DNA of 64,000 bases, from assembly GCA_052400665.1 (NCBI GenBank), contig JBQTGK010000003.1. One strand, written 5' to 3'. Position numbers and translations under genes: made by a program. The DNA comes from JBQTGK01 sp052400665 (GTDB lineage Bacteria > Bacteroidota > Bacteroidia > Bacteroidales > Marinifilaceae). Shown piece after piece: positions 26,629-35,031 of this stretch; position 1 is the stretch's first letter, and every line of letters starts with the position of its first letter. Below the pieces are notes generated by a model. It had not been told where the DNA came from and ran no database searches. It worked only from the letters and a program-made list of their open reading frames with translations.

Positions 26629-27445
26629 TTTTGCAGGATGATCTTGTTATATAAAAAGTTGTTTATAAATATTAAGATACATATTTAAAACGAAAAAAAT
26701 AATAGTTTATAATATGATTAGTATCTAGAAACCTCTCCAGTTTATTGTTTTTGCTAGTGCAATATTACTAAATTAATTTTAAATTACCTATTGAACAAGA
26801 ATCGATAAATTGTCTCATATTGCTTGTGTTTATTAATGGTTTAGACTTGGTTTGTATAATTAATTTAGATCTCGTATGAATGTATTTATATGTTTTACCT
26901 TTTTTCTTATTTGAGGTAATTGCTTTAAATTATGGGTAATATTTAATTAAAATCGATGAATAATGGAATGTAGATTTACTTTTTTAAAAGTGCTAAGAAA
27001 AAGAATACTCTCTTAGTATGTTGCTAATATATTATATATCTAAAGCAATTTATTAAGGTTTAACTTTGTTAAGCTAAAAGTTATATTGGTTTTTTATATT
27101 GGTAATTAAGTGGTTATAATTTGTCGGTTATTCCTATTTGTATTTATAGAAATACTCTTAGTACAAATCTTATTGTTATTGGCATGGAATAATGATTTTT
27201 ATTTGCAGGATTATCTTAATTTCGCAGATTCAACCAGTATTATGTTGTTTATTTGGAAGGAGTGTATTAGTTTTCTGCATAGAAAAAATGAAAAGCATAA
27301 AGTAATTTAGTTATGCAAACGATATCTGAGAAAATTTTTTACATTTGCAAATGCATAACGCAAACATAATACACTAGTTTTTTCTTGGGTGATTTTTCAA
27401 AGTAAAATAACTTTTACTTAAATATTACTTTAAACACAAAATACA
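26629..27445. other. Intergenic region, 817 bp
   Basis: AT-rich divergent region between the Hpt operon and gcvT. An ORF of 66 codons at 27110-27310 is hydrophobic and of low complexity and I do not call it. TACATTTG at 27340-27347 fits the Bacteroidota -7 element, but no TTG lies at the right spacing. No glycine-riboswitch-like structure was recognised before gcvT. Confidence 0.5.
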
Positions 27446-28549
27446 ATGAAAAGAACAGCTTTCACTAGTTTTCACGAAGAATTAGGTGCAAAAATGGCAC
27501 CATTTGCAGGTTATAATATGCCTATTGAATACACTGGAATTAAAGATGAGCACTTATGTGTTCGTGAGAAGTTAGGTGTTTTTGATGTGTCTCACATGGG
27601 CGAGTTTTGGGTTAAAGGTCCAAAAGCCTTTAATTTTGTTCAAAAATTAACGACTAATGATGTTGCAGCTTTAGCTGATGGTAAAGTTCAGTACTCTTGT
27701 TTTCCTAACGGTAAAGGTGGTATTGTTGATGATTTATTGGTATATCGCGTAGATAGCGAGACTTATTTATTGGTTGTTAATGCGGCTAATATCGAAAAAG
27801 ACTGGAATTGGTGTTGCGAAAATGCCAAAGAAATAGGTTTAGAAGTCGGTAGCGAATTATATAATGCTTCAGATGAGATTTGTCAGTTAGCCGTTCAGGG
27901 TCCCTTGGCATTAAAGGCAATGCAAAAAATTGTTGATGTTCCTGTTGAAGATATGGAATATTATACTTTTAAAAAAGCAACTGTTGCGGGTATCGAAAAT
28001 GCAATTTTTTCTACAACTGGTTATACCGGATCAGGTGGATGTGAAATTTATGTAGCAAACGAAGATGGTAAGAAATTACTTGATGCTGTAATGGAAGCAG
28101 GAAAAGAGTTCGGTATTCAGCCAATTGGTTTGGCAGCCCGCGATACGTTACGTTTAGAGGTAGGTTTTTGCTTATATGGAAATGATATTGATGATGAGCA
28201 TACTCCAATTGAAGCAGGATTAGGATGGATTACTAAATTTGTTGAAGGAAATGATTTTATCGACAGAGATTTCTTTGAAAAACAAAAGGCCGATAAACCT
28301 AAACGCAGACTAAAAGGTTTTGAATTAATTGATAGAGGAATTCCTCGTCATGGATATAAAATTGAAGATGCTGATGGAAACGAAATTGGTGAAGTAACTT
28401 CGGGAACTATGGCTCCTATGGTTGGTAAAGCAATTGGTATGGGATATGTGAAAGAAGGTTTTTATAAAGTAGATACAGAAATTTATATTAGGGTAAGAAA
28501 GAAAGCTTTAAAAGCTAAAATTGTAAAAATGCCTTTTTATAAAGGATAA
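27446..28549 (+). CDS. gcvT: Glycine cleavage system T protein (aminomethyltransferase)
   Basis: A 367-residue protein. The folate-binding GcvT core starts with FHEELGAKMAPFAGYNMPIEY, then DVSHMGEF, GKVQYSCFPNGKGGIVDDLLVYR and FSTTGYTGSGGCEIY, with GLAARDTLRLEVGFCLYG further on, all characteristic of GcvT. It transfers the methylene group of the aminomethyl-H protein to tetrahydrofolate and releases ammonia. The gcvH and gcvP genes are not adjacent. It is monocistronic, upstream of the serine biosynthesis genes, to which it is metabolically linked. Confidence 0.97.
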   Translation: MKRTAFTSFHEELGAKMAPFAGYNMPIEYTGIKDEHLCVREKLGVFDVSHMGEFWVKGPKAFNFVQKLTTNDVAALADGKVQYSCFPNGKGGIVDDLLVYRVDSETYLLVVNAANIEKDWNWCCENAKEIGLEVGSELYNASDEICQLAVQGPLALKAMQKIVDVPVEDMEYYTFKKATVAGIENAIFSTTGYTGSGGCEIYVANEDGKKLLDAVMEAGKEFGIQPIGLAARDTLRLEVGFCLYGNDIDDEHTPIEAGLGWITKFVEGNDFIDRDFFEKQKADKPKRRLKGFELIDRGIPRHGYKIEDADGNEIGEVTSGTMAPMVGKAIGMGYVKEGFYKVDTEIYIRVRKKALKAKIVKMPFYKG

Positions 28550-28577
28550 GCTTACAGGTTTTTACTTCAAATTATAT

Positions 28578-28609
28578 AGCAGGTGTACTTTGGTATGCCT
28601 GCTTTTTTT
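28578..28609 (+). terminator. Hairpin terminator after gcvT
   Basis: AGCAGGTGTAC (28578-28588) pairs with GTATGCCTGCT (28593-28603) with two G-U pairs, followed by a T-run. Confidence 0.8.
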
Positions 28610-28979
28610 ATCTGTGAAAACAAGGCTTAATTCAAACATAAATTTATACATTTGTAATTCTTATTAAGAATATTCTGCTGTTTTTGCGCTTTTTTGATAC
28701 TCGAATTTTGGTTTTTTTCGAAAAAAAAATTGATAAATCGTGAAAATTGAAATAAACAAACTATAATATTTTGAATAAGAGAAATATTTAAAATAATTTC
28801 TGTGGGTTAAGGTACTGAAATTCAGACTGTAAATATTAATCTATATGAAGGGGGATGAAATGATTTTTTTTTGTTAAAAAACATCAAAAATAAACCTTAA
28901 AATCATTTCAAAATAAATTTTTATTTGCAAAATTTGCCTCAGGATATGGAATAATACAAAAATTTAAAACGTTTGAAAA
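28610..28979. other. Intergenic region, 370 bp
   Basis: AT-rich region between gcvT and serC. It should contain the serC promoter; the nearest matches to TAnnTTTG, around 28930-28945, are imperfect. No ORF or strong hairpin was seen. Confidence 0.4.
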
Positions 28980-30056
28980 ATGAAAGTACACAACTTTTCT
29001 GCAGGCCCTTCAATCCTTCCGGATTTCACAGTTGAAAAAACTGCTGAAGCAATTACAAATTTTGCTGGAACAGGTCTTTCTGTAATGGAAGTTTCACACC
29101 GTAGCAAAGAATTTGTTGCAGTTATGGATGAAGCTATCGCATTATTCAAGGAATTATTGAACATCCCAGAAGGATATTCAGTTTTATTTTTAGGTGGTGG
29201 AGCATCAACTCAGTTTTGCATGATTCCTTACAACCTAATGGGAAAAAAATCAGCTTACCTAAACACAGGTGCTTGGGCAAATAAAGCTCAAAAAGAAGCA
29301 AAGCTTTTTGGTGAGGTAGTAGAGGTGGCATCTTCGAAAGATACCGTATACAACTATCTGCCTAAAGGATATGAAATTCCTGCCGATGCTGATTACTTCC
29401 ACATTACTACCAATAACACAATTTATGGTACCGAAATAAAAGAAGATTTGGATATCAATATTCCATTGGTAGCCGATATGTCTTCAGATATTTTCTCTCG
29501 TCCGGTTGATGTATCTAAATATGCATTAATTTATGGTGGTGCTCAAAAGAACCTTGCTCCTGCAGGTGTAACTTTTGTGATTGTTAAAGATGAGATCTTA
29601 GGTAAAGTTGATCGTCAGATTCCTACCATGCTAGATTACAGAACTCACATTAAAGGTGTATCTATGTTTAATACTCCTCCAGTAGTTCCTGTATTTGCTG
29701 CTCTTCAAACTTTGAAATGGATCAAAGAAAAAGGTGGTGTCGCTGCAATGCAAAAACTAAACCAAGAAAAAGCTGCTGTTCTATACGACGAAATCGATCG
29801 TAACCCAATGTTTAAAGGTACTGTTCTTAATAAAGAAGATCGTTCTTTAATGAATATCTGCTTTGTAATGTCAGATGAATACAAGGAACTTGAAAAAGAT
29901 TTCTTGGAATTTGCAACTTCTAAAGGAATGTCTGGAATTAAAGGGCACCGTTCTGTTGGAGGATTCCGTGCTTCTACCTACAATGCTTTACCAAAAGAAA
30001 GTGTGCAGGCTTTGGTTGACTGCATGAAAGAATTTGAAGCAAAGCACGTAAAATAA
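28980..30056 (+). CDS. serC: Phosphoserine aminotransferase SerC
   Basis: A 358-residue class V aminotransferase. It starts with NFSAGPSILPDFTVEK, typical of SerC, and has FLGGGASTQFCMIP. The PLP-binding lysine is near 190 in YGGAQKNLAPAGVTFVIV, and KGHRSVGGFRASTYNALP is at the C-terminus. It converts 3-phosphohydroxypyruvate and glutamate to phosphoserine, and may also serve PLP biosynthesis. It is followed by serA 202 bp downstream, as in many Bacteroidota. Confidence 0.97.
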   Translation: MKVHNFSAGPSILPDFTVEKTAEAITNFAGTGLSVMEVSHRSKEFVAVMDEAIALFKELLNIPEGYSVLFLGGGASTQFCMIPYNLMGKKSAYLNTGAWANKAQKEAKLFGEVVEVASSKDTVYNYLPKGYEIPADADYFHITTNNTIYGTEIKEDLDINIPLVADMSSDIFSRPVDVSKYALIYGGAQKNLAPAGVTFVIVKDEILGKVDRQIPTMLDYRTHIKGVSMFNTPPVVPVFAALQTLKWIKEKGGVAAMQKLNQEKAAVLYDEIDRNPMFKGTVLNKEDRSLMNICFVMSDEYKELEKDFLEFATSKGMSGIKGHRSVGGFRASTYNALPKESVQALVDCMKEFEAKHVK

Positions 30057-30258
30057 TGTATATTTGATAAGCAGGAGAGAGAAATACTTCTGCTTTTCGT
30101 CATTCAGATGCATGAGGAACGACTAAAGTAATTCAATAAAGTAAAAAGTATTAAGTAAAAAGGTTTAAACTGAAATTACTTGAAGCTTGTAGCTTAAAAA
30201 TTACTTCGATTTGGCTGACAATGACATTTTATTTTTTTAATTCAAATTTTCAAATAAA

Positions 30259-31179
30259 ATGACTAAAGTATTAATTGCAACCGAAAAACCTTTTGCACCT
30301 GCCGCTGTTAGCGGTATTAGAGGTGTTGTAGAGGGCGCAGGTTATGAATTAGTTTTGTTAGAATCTTATACAGATAAAGCTGATTTATTAGCAGCAGTTG
30401 CCGATGTTGATGCAATGATTATCAGAAGTGATAAAGCAACTCGTGAGGTAATAGAAGCAGCTAAAAAGCTTAAAGTAATTGTTCGTGCTGGTGCAGGATA
30501 CGATAATATCGATCTTGAAGCTTGTACAGAAAAAGGAATTGTTGCTATGAACACTCCCGGACAGAATTCAAATGCTGTTGCAGAGTTGGTTTTAGGAATG
30601 ATGGTTTTCTTAGCAAGAAATGGATACAATGGAAAAGCAGGAGTTGAGCTCAGAGGTAAGAAAATTGGTATTCATGCCTATGGTAATGTAGGTAGATATG
30701 TTGGCGAAATTGCTAAAGGTTTTGGAATGAAAGTTTATGCTTTCGATCCATTTGTAGCTAAAGAAGCAATTGAAGCCGATGGGGTTACTGTTGTTGATTC
30801 GGTTGAAGAATTGTATAGTACCTGTAACTATGTTTCCTTGCATATTCCAGCAAACGATAAAACAAAAAATTCAATTAATTTTGATTTATTAAACAAGATG
30901 CCAAAAGGCGGTATTCTTGTAAACACAGCTCGTAAAGAGGTTATCGACGAAGAAGGCTTGGTTAAATTGATGGAGGCTCGTGCCGATTTTTCTTACATTT
31001 CGGATATTGCTCCGGATTGCAAAGACGAAATCGCAGCTAAATTCGAAGGCCGTTTCTTCTTTACTCCTAAGAAAATGGGTGCACAAACTGCCGAGGCAAA
31101 TATCAATGCTGGTATCGCCGGAGCAAATCAAATTGTGAACTGTATCGAAAAAGGAGACGAAACTTTTAAGGTAAACTAG
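30259..31179 (+). CDS. serA: D-3-phosphoglycerate dehydrogenase, short type
   Basis: At 306 residues it has no C-terminal ACT domain, so it probably lacks serine feedback inhibition. GAGYDNIDLEACTEKGI and NTPGQNSNAVAELVLGMM show the substrate side, HAYGNVGRYVGE the NAD site and NTARKEVIDEEGL the catalytic Arg region. The usual catalytic His segment TPHIGA reads TPKKMGAQTAEA, with lysines at 271-272. This His-to-Lys form is known from a branch shared by Bacteroidales and Entamoeba-type PGDHs. It catalyses the first step of serine synthesis. Context with serC supports the role. Confidence 0.93.
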   Translation: MTKVLIATEKPFAPAAVSGIRGVVEGAGYELVLLESYTDKADLLAAVADVDAMIIRSDKATREVIEAAKKLKVIVRAGAGYDNIDLEACTEKGIVAMNTPGQNSNAVAELVLGMMVFLARNGYNGKAGVELRGKKIGIHAYGNVGRYVGEIAKGFGMKVYAFDPFVAKEAIEADGVTVVDSVEELYSTCNYVSLHIPANDKTKNSINFDLLNKMPKGGILVNTARKEVIDEEGLVKLMEARADFSYISDIAPDCKDEIAAKFEGRFFFTPKKMGAQTAEANINAGIAGANQIVNCIEKGDETFKVN

Positions 31180-31192
31180 AAAATCTAGTGAC

Positions 31193-31624
31193 TTTGTGAA
31201 TTCGTGAATTTGTAATATAGAAAATAGATAGATTGTTAATGTTTGATTTCGAAAAACTAGACCTTTATCAAAAATCGTTAGATATGATTAAGTTGGTTTA
31301 TGAACAAACAAAAGATTTGCAATTGATGAAAAGTTTGGATTAACAAATCAATATCGAAGAGCAGCAAATTCTGTAGCATTAAATATTGGAGAGGGGTATG
31401 GTGAAACTATCCCCCTCTCTTTAAAATATTTAAGAATATCCAAAGGTTCGATTCGAGAATGTTTGGTGTGTGCTGAAATAGGATTACAGCAAAATTATAT
31501 TGATAAAATTCATTATAACGAGATGAGAACTATATTAACAGATTTATCTAAGATGTCTTCAGGTTATAAAAAATATCTTGAACGAAAACTTGATGTTAAT
31601 TTTACAAAATAACGAAATTACAAA
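31193..31624 (+). mobile_element. Inverted-repeat-flanked element carrying a four-helix-bundle gene
   Basis: 23-bp imperfect inverted repeats flank the frameshifted gene. The left copy, 31193-31215, is TTTGTGAATTCGTGAATTTG plus TAA. The right copy, 31602-31624, read on the minus strand, is TTTGTAATTTCGTTATTTTG plus TAA, matching at 19 of 23 bases. The right repeat overlaps the gene's stop codon. The 432-bp unit sits between serA and the DUF1015 gene, which otherwise look like one operon. Mobility is inferred from layout only; no target-site duplication was identified. Confidence 0.5.
31239..31612 (+). pseudogene. Four-helix-bundle protein (S23/intervening-sequence protein family), frameshifted
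   Basis: The first frame reads MFDFEKLDLYQKSLDMIKLV and stops after 34 codons at 31341-31343. A second frame picks up the protein as DEKFGLTNQYRRAANSVALN from 31325 and runs to a stop at 31610-31612. Joined, they give the family's standard architecture: FGLTxQ, RRAANSVALNIGEG, then KGSIRECLVCAEIG. The shift must lie near 31305-31325. The family includes proteins encoded in 23S rRNA intervening sequences and many free-standing genes in Bacteroidota of unknown function. It could be a true decayed copy, a sequencing error or a programmed frameshift. Confidence 0.82.
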
Positions 31625-31665
31625 ATAAGAAATACACAAAATTAACAACACAAACACAACTAACA

Positions 31666-32916
31666 ATGGCTATCGTAAAACCATTTAAGGGCCTACGCCC
31701 ACCAAAAGAAATTTCGAAAGATTTGGCTTGTTTGCCGTATGATGTAATGAATTCGGAAGAAGCTGCTAGAATGGCTGAAGGAAAAGATTGTTCTTTGCTT
31801 CATGTTACTCGCGCAGAAATTGATTGTCCTGCAGGAACAGATGTTCACTCGGAAGAGGTGTATGAAAAATCCGTATCCAATTTTAAAATGTTCCAGGAAA
31901 AAGGATGGTTAAAACAAGACCAGGAAGCTAAGTTTTATATCTACGCACAAACGATGGATGGAAGAACTCAGTATGGTATTGTAGCTAATGCTGCTTGCGA
32001 AGATTACAGAAATGGTGTAATCAAAAAACATGAACTAACTCGTCCGGATAAAGAGGAAGATCGTATGATTTTAACTCGTTATACCGAGGCTAACCTTGAG
32101 CCAGTATTCTTTTCGTATAAAGCTGTTCCTGAGATCGACGCGATTGTTGCAAACATCGTAGAGAATGAAGCTGCAGAATATGATTTTGTTGCAGAAGATG
32201 GATTTGGTCATCATTTTTGGCCTGTAAATAATCCAGCGACCAACAAAGAGTTGGAAAAATTATTTGCAACAAAAGTTCCTGCTACCTATGTGGCTGATGG
32301 ACACCATAGAACAGCAGCTGCTGCTCGCATTGGCGATGAGTTTGCTGCTAAAAATCCAAATCATACAGGTGATGAAGAGTACAACTATTTTATGGCTGTA
32401 CATTTTCCAGATAATCAATTAAAGATTATTGATTACAACCGTGTTGTAAAAGATTTAAATGGAATGTCTGAAGAAGAATTCTTAAATAAGCTGGAAGTTA
32501 CTTTCGATGTAGAATGCATGGGAGAAGATATTTACAAGCCTTCTGCATTGCATGAATTCTCTATGTATCTTGATAGTAAATGGTATAAACTTAGTGCTAA
32601 AAATGGTACTTTCGACGATAAAGATCCTATTGGAGTATTAGATGTAACCATTCTTTCAGACCATGTTTTAAATAAGCTTCTTGATGTTAAAGATCTTCGT
32701 ACAACTACTCGCGTAGAATTTGTAGGTGGTATTCGAGGATTAGGAGAATTAAAGCAACGTGTTGATTCTGGTAGTATGAAAGTTGCATTTGCATTGTATG
32801 CAGTATCTATGCAACAATTAATTGATATTGCCGATACTGGTAATATCATGCCTCCAAAAACAACCTGGTTCGAGCCTAAGCTTCGTTCTGGTTTGTTAAT
32901 TCACAAGTTAGACTAA
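31666..32916 (+). CDS. DUF1015 family protein
   Basis: A 416-residue protein of the DUF1015 family. It begins with a conserved PFKGLRPPKEISKDLACLPY DVMN segment and contains VADGHHRTAAAARIG near 206-220, then YNYFMAVHFPDNQLKIIDYNR. The DGHHRxAA pattern resembles the catalytic or nucleotide motif of ParB/SerK-like proteins. It follows serC and serA on the same strand, an association seen in other Bacteroidota, and no serB is in the window. A role in serine or phosphoserine metabolism is a reasonable guess, but the reaction is not established here. Confidence 0.88.
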   Translation: MAIVKPFKGLRPPKEISKDLACLPYDVMNSEEAARMAEGKDCSLLHVTRAEIDCPAGTDVHSEEVYEKSVSNFKMFQEKGWLKQDQEAKFYIYAQTMDGRTQYGIVANAACEDYRNGVIKKHELTRPDKEEDRMILTRYTEANLEPVFFSYKAVPEIDAIVANIVENEAAEYDFVAEDGFGHHFWPVNNPATNKELEKLFATKVPATYVADGHHRTAAAARIGDEFAAKNPNHTGDEEYNYFMAVHFPDNQLKIIDYNRVVKDLNGMSEEEFLNKLEVTFDVECMGEDIYKPSALHEFSMYLDSKWYKLSAKNGTFDDKDPIGVLDVTILSDHVLNKLLDVKDLRTTTRVEFVGGIRGLGELKQRVDSGSMKVAFALYAVSMQQLIDIADTGNIMPPKTTWFEPKLRSGLLIHKLD

Positions 32917-32938
32917 GAAAAACTTACTTGATATATTA

Positions 32939-32970
32939 AGAGGATGCCTGTGGGTATCCTCTTTTTTTTG
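32939..32970 (+). terminator. Hairpin terminator after the DUF1015 gene
   Basis: AGAGGATGCC (32939-32948) pairs with GGTATCCTCT (32953-32962) with one G-U pair, followed by eight T. Confidence 0.88.
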
Positions 32971-33010
32971 TATTTTCTTAACAATTTGGTTAAAAAAATA
33001 CTTAAATGTT

Positions 33011-33040
33011 TTGTTTGTTCCATTTCTTCCAATATATTTG
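33011..33040 (+). promoter_or_regulatory. Bacteroidota-type promoter of the tetR efflux operon
   Basis: TTG (33011-33013), a 19-bp spacer and TATATTTG (33033-33040) exactly fit TTG-N19-TAnnTTTG. The predicted start of transcription, near 33047, falls in the first operator palindrome. Confidence 0.75.
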
Positions 33041-33042
33041 CA

Positions 33043-33102
33043 TTAACCAAACGGTTAAACCGGATGGTTTATTTTTTGAATATCAATTAACCAAATGGTT
33101 AA
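33043..33102. promoter_or_regulatory. Three palindromic TetR-type operators
   Basis: TTAACCAAACGGTTAA (33043-33058), TAAACCGGATGGTTTA (33056-33071) and TTAACCAAATGGTTAA (33087-33102) all have AACC-N4-GGTT cores; the last is symmetric over 7-bp arms. They lie between the promoter and the tetR start at 33106, so repressor bound here would block its own operon. Confidence 0.75.
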
Positions 33103-33105
33103 AAT

Positions 33106-33720
33106 ATGAAAGAGAAAAAAAAATCAATAGAAACAGAAGGGAATATTTTAATTGCTGCACGACAGATTTTTGCGAAGAAAGGTCTTGCAGGAGCAAGAAT
33201 GCAGGAAATTGCGGATACAGCAGGAATAAATAAAGCATTACTGCATTATTATTTTACAAGTAAGGAAAAATTATTTGAACAGGTTTTTGAAGAAGCTTTT
33301 ATGAAAATTATGAGGCCGCTTGCTTTGTTTTTGGCAGATGATTCAGATTTGTTTCAAAAGATCCGAAGCATTTGTCATGTTTATCATGAAGTGTTAATCG
33401 AATTTCCATTTCTTCCCAACTTTGTGCTTAATGAAGTGACTACAGATCCTTTTCGAGTTTTTTCGATGATGGAAATGGAAGGTGTAATAGAAGGAAAAGA
33501 AAAAACGGTACGGCAAATAAATAAAGCAGTTGAATTGGGTGAAATAAGGGCGATTGACCCTCAGGAACTGATCTTAAATATTGTTAGTTTATCTGTATTT
33601 CCTTTTGTAGCTCGCCCTATTGCAGAGGAATTATTGTTTAAGAATATCGATATGGATAAAATGCTTAAGACAAGAGCAAATCAAGTTGCCGATTTTGTAA
33701 TTCAATCCATAAGAATATAA
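33106..33720 (+). CDS. TetR/AcrR family repressor of the efflux operon
   Basis: A 204-residue protein. The N-terminal HTH (about 10-55) has NILIAARQIFAKKGLAGARM, EIADTAGINKALLHYYF and SKEKLFEQVF, the standard TetR signature. The C-terminal ligand-binding domain is unlike well-known members. It is the first gene of an operon with TolC, HlyD, ABC and permease genes starting 9 bp downstream, matching the CecR-ybhGFSR type arrangement of enterobacteria. The operators upstream suggest autorepression. The inducer is unknown. ATG at 33106 is preferred because it gives the full HTH. Confidence 0.93.
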   Translation: MKEKKKSIETEGNILIAARQIFAKKGLAGARMQEIADTAGINKALLHYYFTSKEKLFEQVFEEAFMKIMRPLALFLADDSDLFQKIRSICHVYHEVLIEFPFLPNFVLNEVTTDPFRVFSMMEMEGVIEGKEKTVRQINKAVELGEIRAIDPQELILNIVSLSVFPFVARPIAEELLFKNIDMDKMLKTRANQVADFVIQSIRI

Positions 33721-33729
33721 TTTTTTGAT

Positions 33730-35019
33730 ATGAACACAATTTTTAGAAATAGTAAATACATTTTTTTACTAATCGTTTTTTTGAAGATTCAGATAGGCTA
33801 TGGACAGGAAATGGTTTTGAGCTTAGAGCAAATTCAAGAAGAAGTACAAAAGAATTATCCATTAATGAAAGGGAAGGTGCTTTTAAATGAATCTTCGGTT
33901 TTAAATGTAGAAAATTTGAAAATTTCCTATTTGCCAAGGCTTTTTGTAAACGGACAAGTTAGTTACCAATCGGATGTAACGGGAATTAGTTTGCCAGGTG
34001 TAGATGCGCCCAAAGCCCCAAAAGATAGGTATGCCCTTAATCTTGATATTGAGCAATTGATTTACGATGGCGGAAAAACCAAAAGCCGGATTAAGGTGGA
34101 AAAGAAAAATTCGGAGGTAGAAATTAATGGGCTCGAAATTAAAATGTATCAATTAAGAGCAAGAGTAAATGCTGCTTTTTACGGAATACAACTGGTACGA
34201 AAAAGTAAATTGATATTGCTGGATAAGCAAAAAGCCATTTTGAATCGTCTGCAACAAATTGCTTCGGCGGTAGAGAATGGTGTTGTTTTACCTGCCAATT
34301 TAAAAGTATTGCAGTCCGAATTGCTATTAATCGATCAACAGGTGCAAGAGCTTAACTCAATGGAAGAATCTTCGTTTTCGGTTTTATCTAAATTGTCAGG
34401 AAGAAATTTAAAAACGGATGTAAAGCTTAAGGAAACTACTTACGAAGAAGTATTTATGAGCAATATAGATTTAGATCTTAAGCAAAGACCGGAATATTTG
34501 CTTTACTCTAGCCAAAAGTCTTTATTAGAAGCTCAAAAGGAACTATTAAAGAAAGATAGATCTCCTGTAATTACCGGATTCGGACAAGCGGGTTATGGTA
34601 ATCCGACTTATAATCAGTTAAAGGATGAATTTGACACTTATTATATGTTGGGAGCAAAAATATCGTGGAATATTTTTGATTGGAAAGCAAATAGGCGCAA
34701 GCAAAAAGAAATAATTATTCGAAAAGATTTAATTAATAGCCAGCAATTAAGTTTTACTCAAAATCAGTTAATCGAAATGGATAATGAAACAAGTAAAATT
34801 AGAAAGTTTAATGTTTTGCTTGAAAAGGATGATGCTATAATTGAATTGCAGGTTGCAGTAAGTAAAAGTTCTGCTTCTCAGTTAGATAATGGTGTAATCA
34901 CCTCAAGTGACTACTTAGAGGATTTGAATAAAGAAGTTCAGGCAAAACTAAATAAAGAATATCACAAAATACAATTGCAGCAGTCAATAGCTGAATACAA
35001 CAGAATTAAAGGAATTTAA
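33730..35019 (+). CDS. TolC-family outer-membrane efflux protein
   Basis: A 429-residue protein with a signal peptide (about 1-25, ending IGYGQE) and two copies of the OEP helical-hairpin/beta architecture (about 30-220 and 235-425). Segments such as LDIEQLIYDGGKTKSRIKVE and AKISWNIFDWKANRRKQKE are typical TolC barrel strands followed by coiled helices. It forms the outer-membrane channel for the transporter encoded downstream. The start of hlyD follows after 12 bp. Confidence 0.92.
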   Translation: MNTIFRNSKYIFLLIVFLKIQIGYGQEMVLSLEQIQEEVQKNYPLMKGKVLLNESSVLNVENLKISYLPRLFVNGQVSYQSDVTGISLPGVDAPKAPKDRYALNLDIEQLIYDGGKTKSRIKVEKKNSEVEINGLEIKMYQLRARVNAAFYGIQLVRKSKLILLDKQKAILNRLQQIASAVENGVVLPANLKVLQSELLLIDQQVQELNSMEESSFSVLSKLSGRNLKTDVKLKETTYEEVFMSNIDLDLKQRPEYLLYSSQKSLLEAQKELLKKDRSPVITGFGQAGYGNPTYNQLKDEFDTYYMLGAKISWNIFDWKANRRKQKEIIIRKDLINSQQLSFTQNQLIEMDNETSKIRKFNVLLEKDDAIIELQVAVSKSSASQLDNGVITSSDYLEDLNKEVQAKLNKEYHKIQLQQSIAEYNRIKGI

Positions 35020-35031
35020 AGGATCAAAAAA

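Noticed and set aside
27110..27310. 66-residue hydrophobic ORF upstream of gcvT
   Set aside because: Low-complexity composition in an AT-rich intergenic region with no ribosome site and no family resemblance.
26629..27445. Glycine riboswitch before gcvT
   Set aside because: No paired conserved helices of that class were recognisable in the region.
31445..31454. GGTTCGATTC, similar to a tRNA T-arm
   Set aside because: It lies inside the four-helix-bundle reading frame (KGSIRECL) and has no surrounding cloverleaf.
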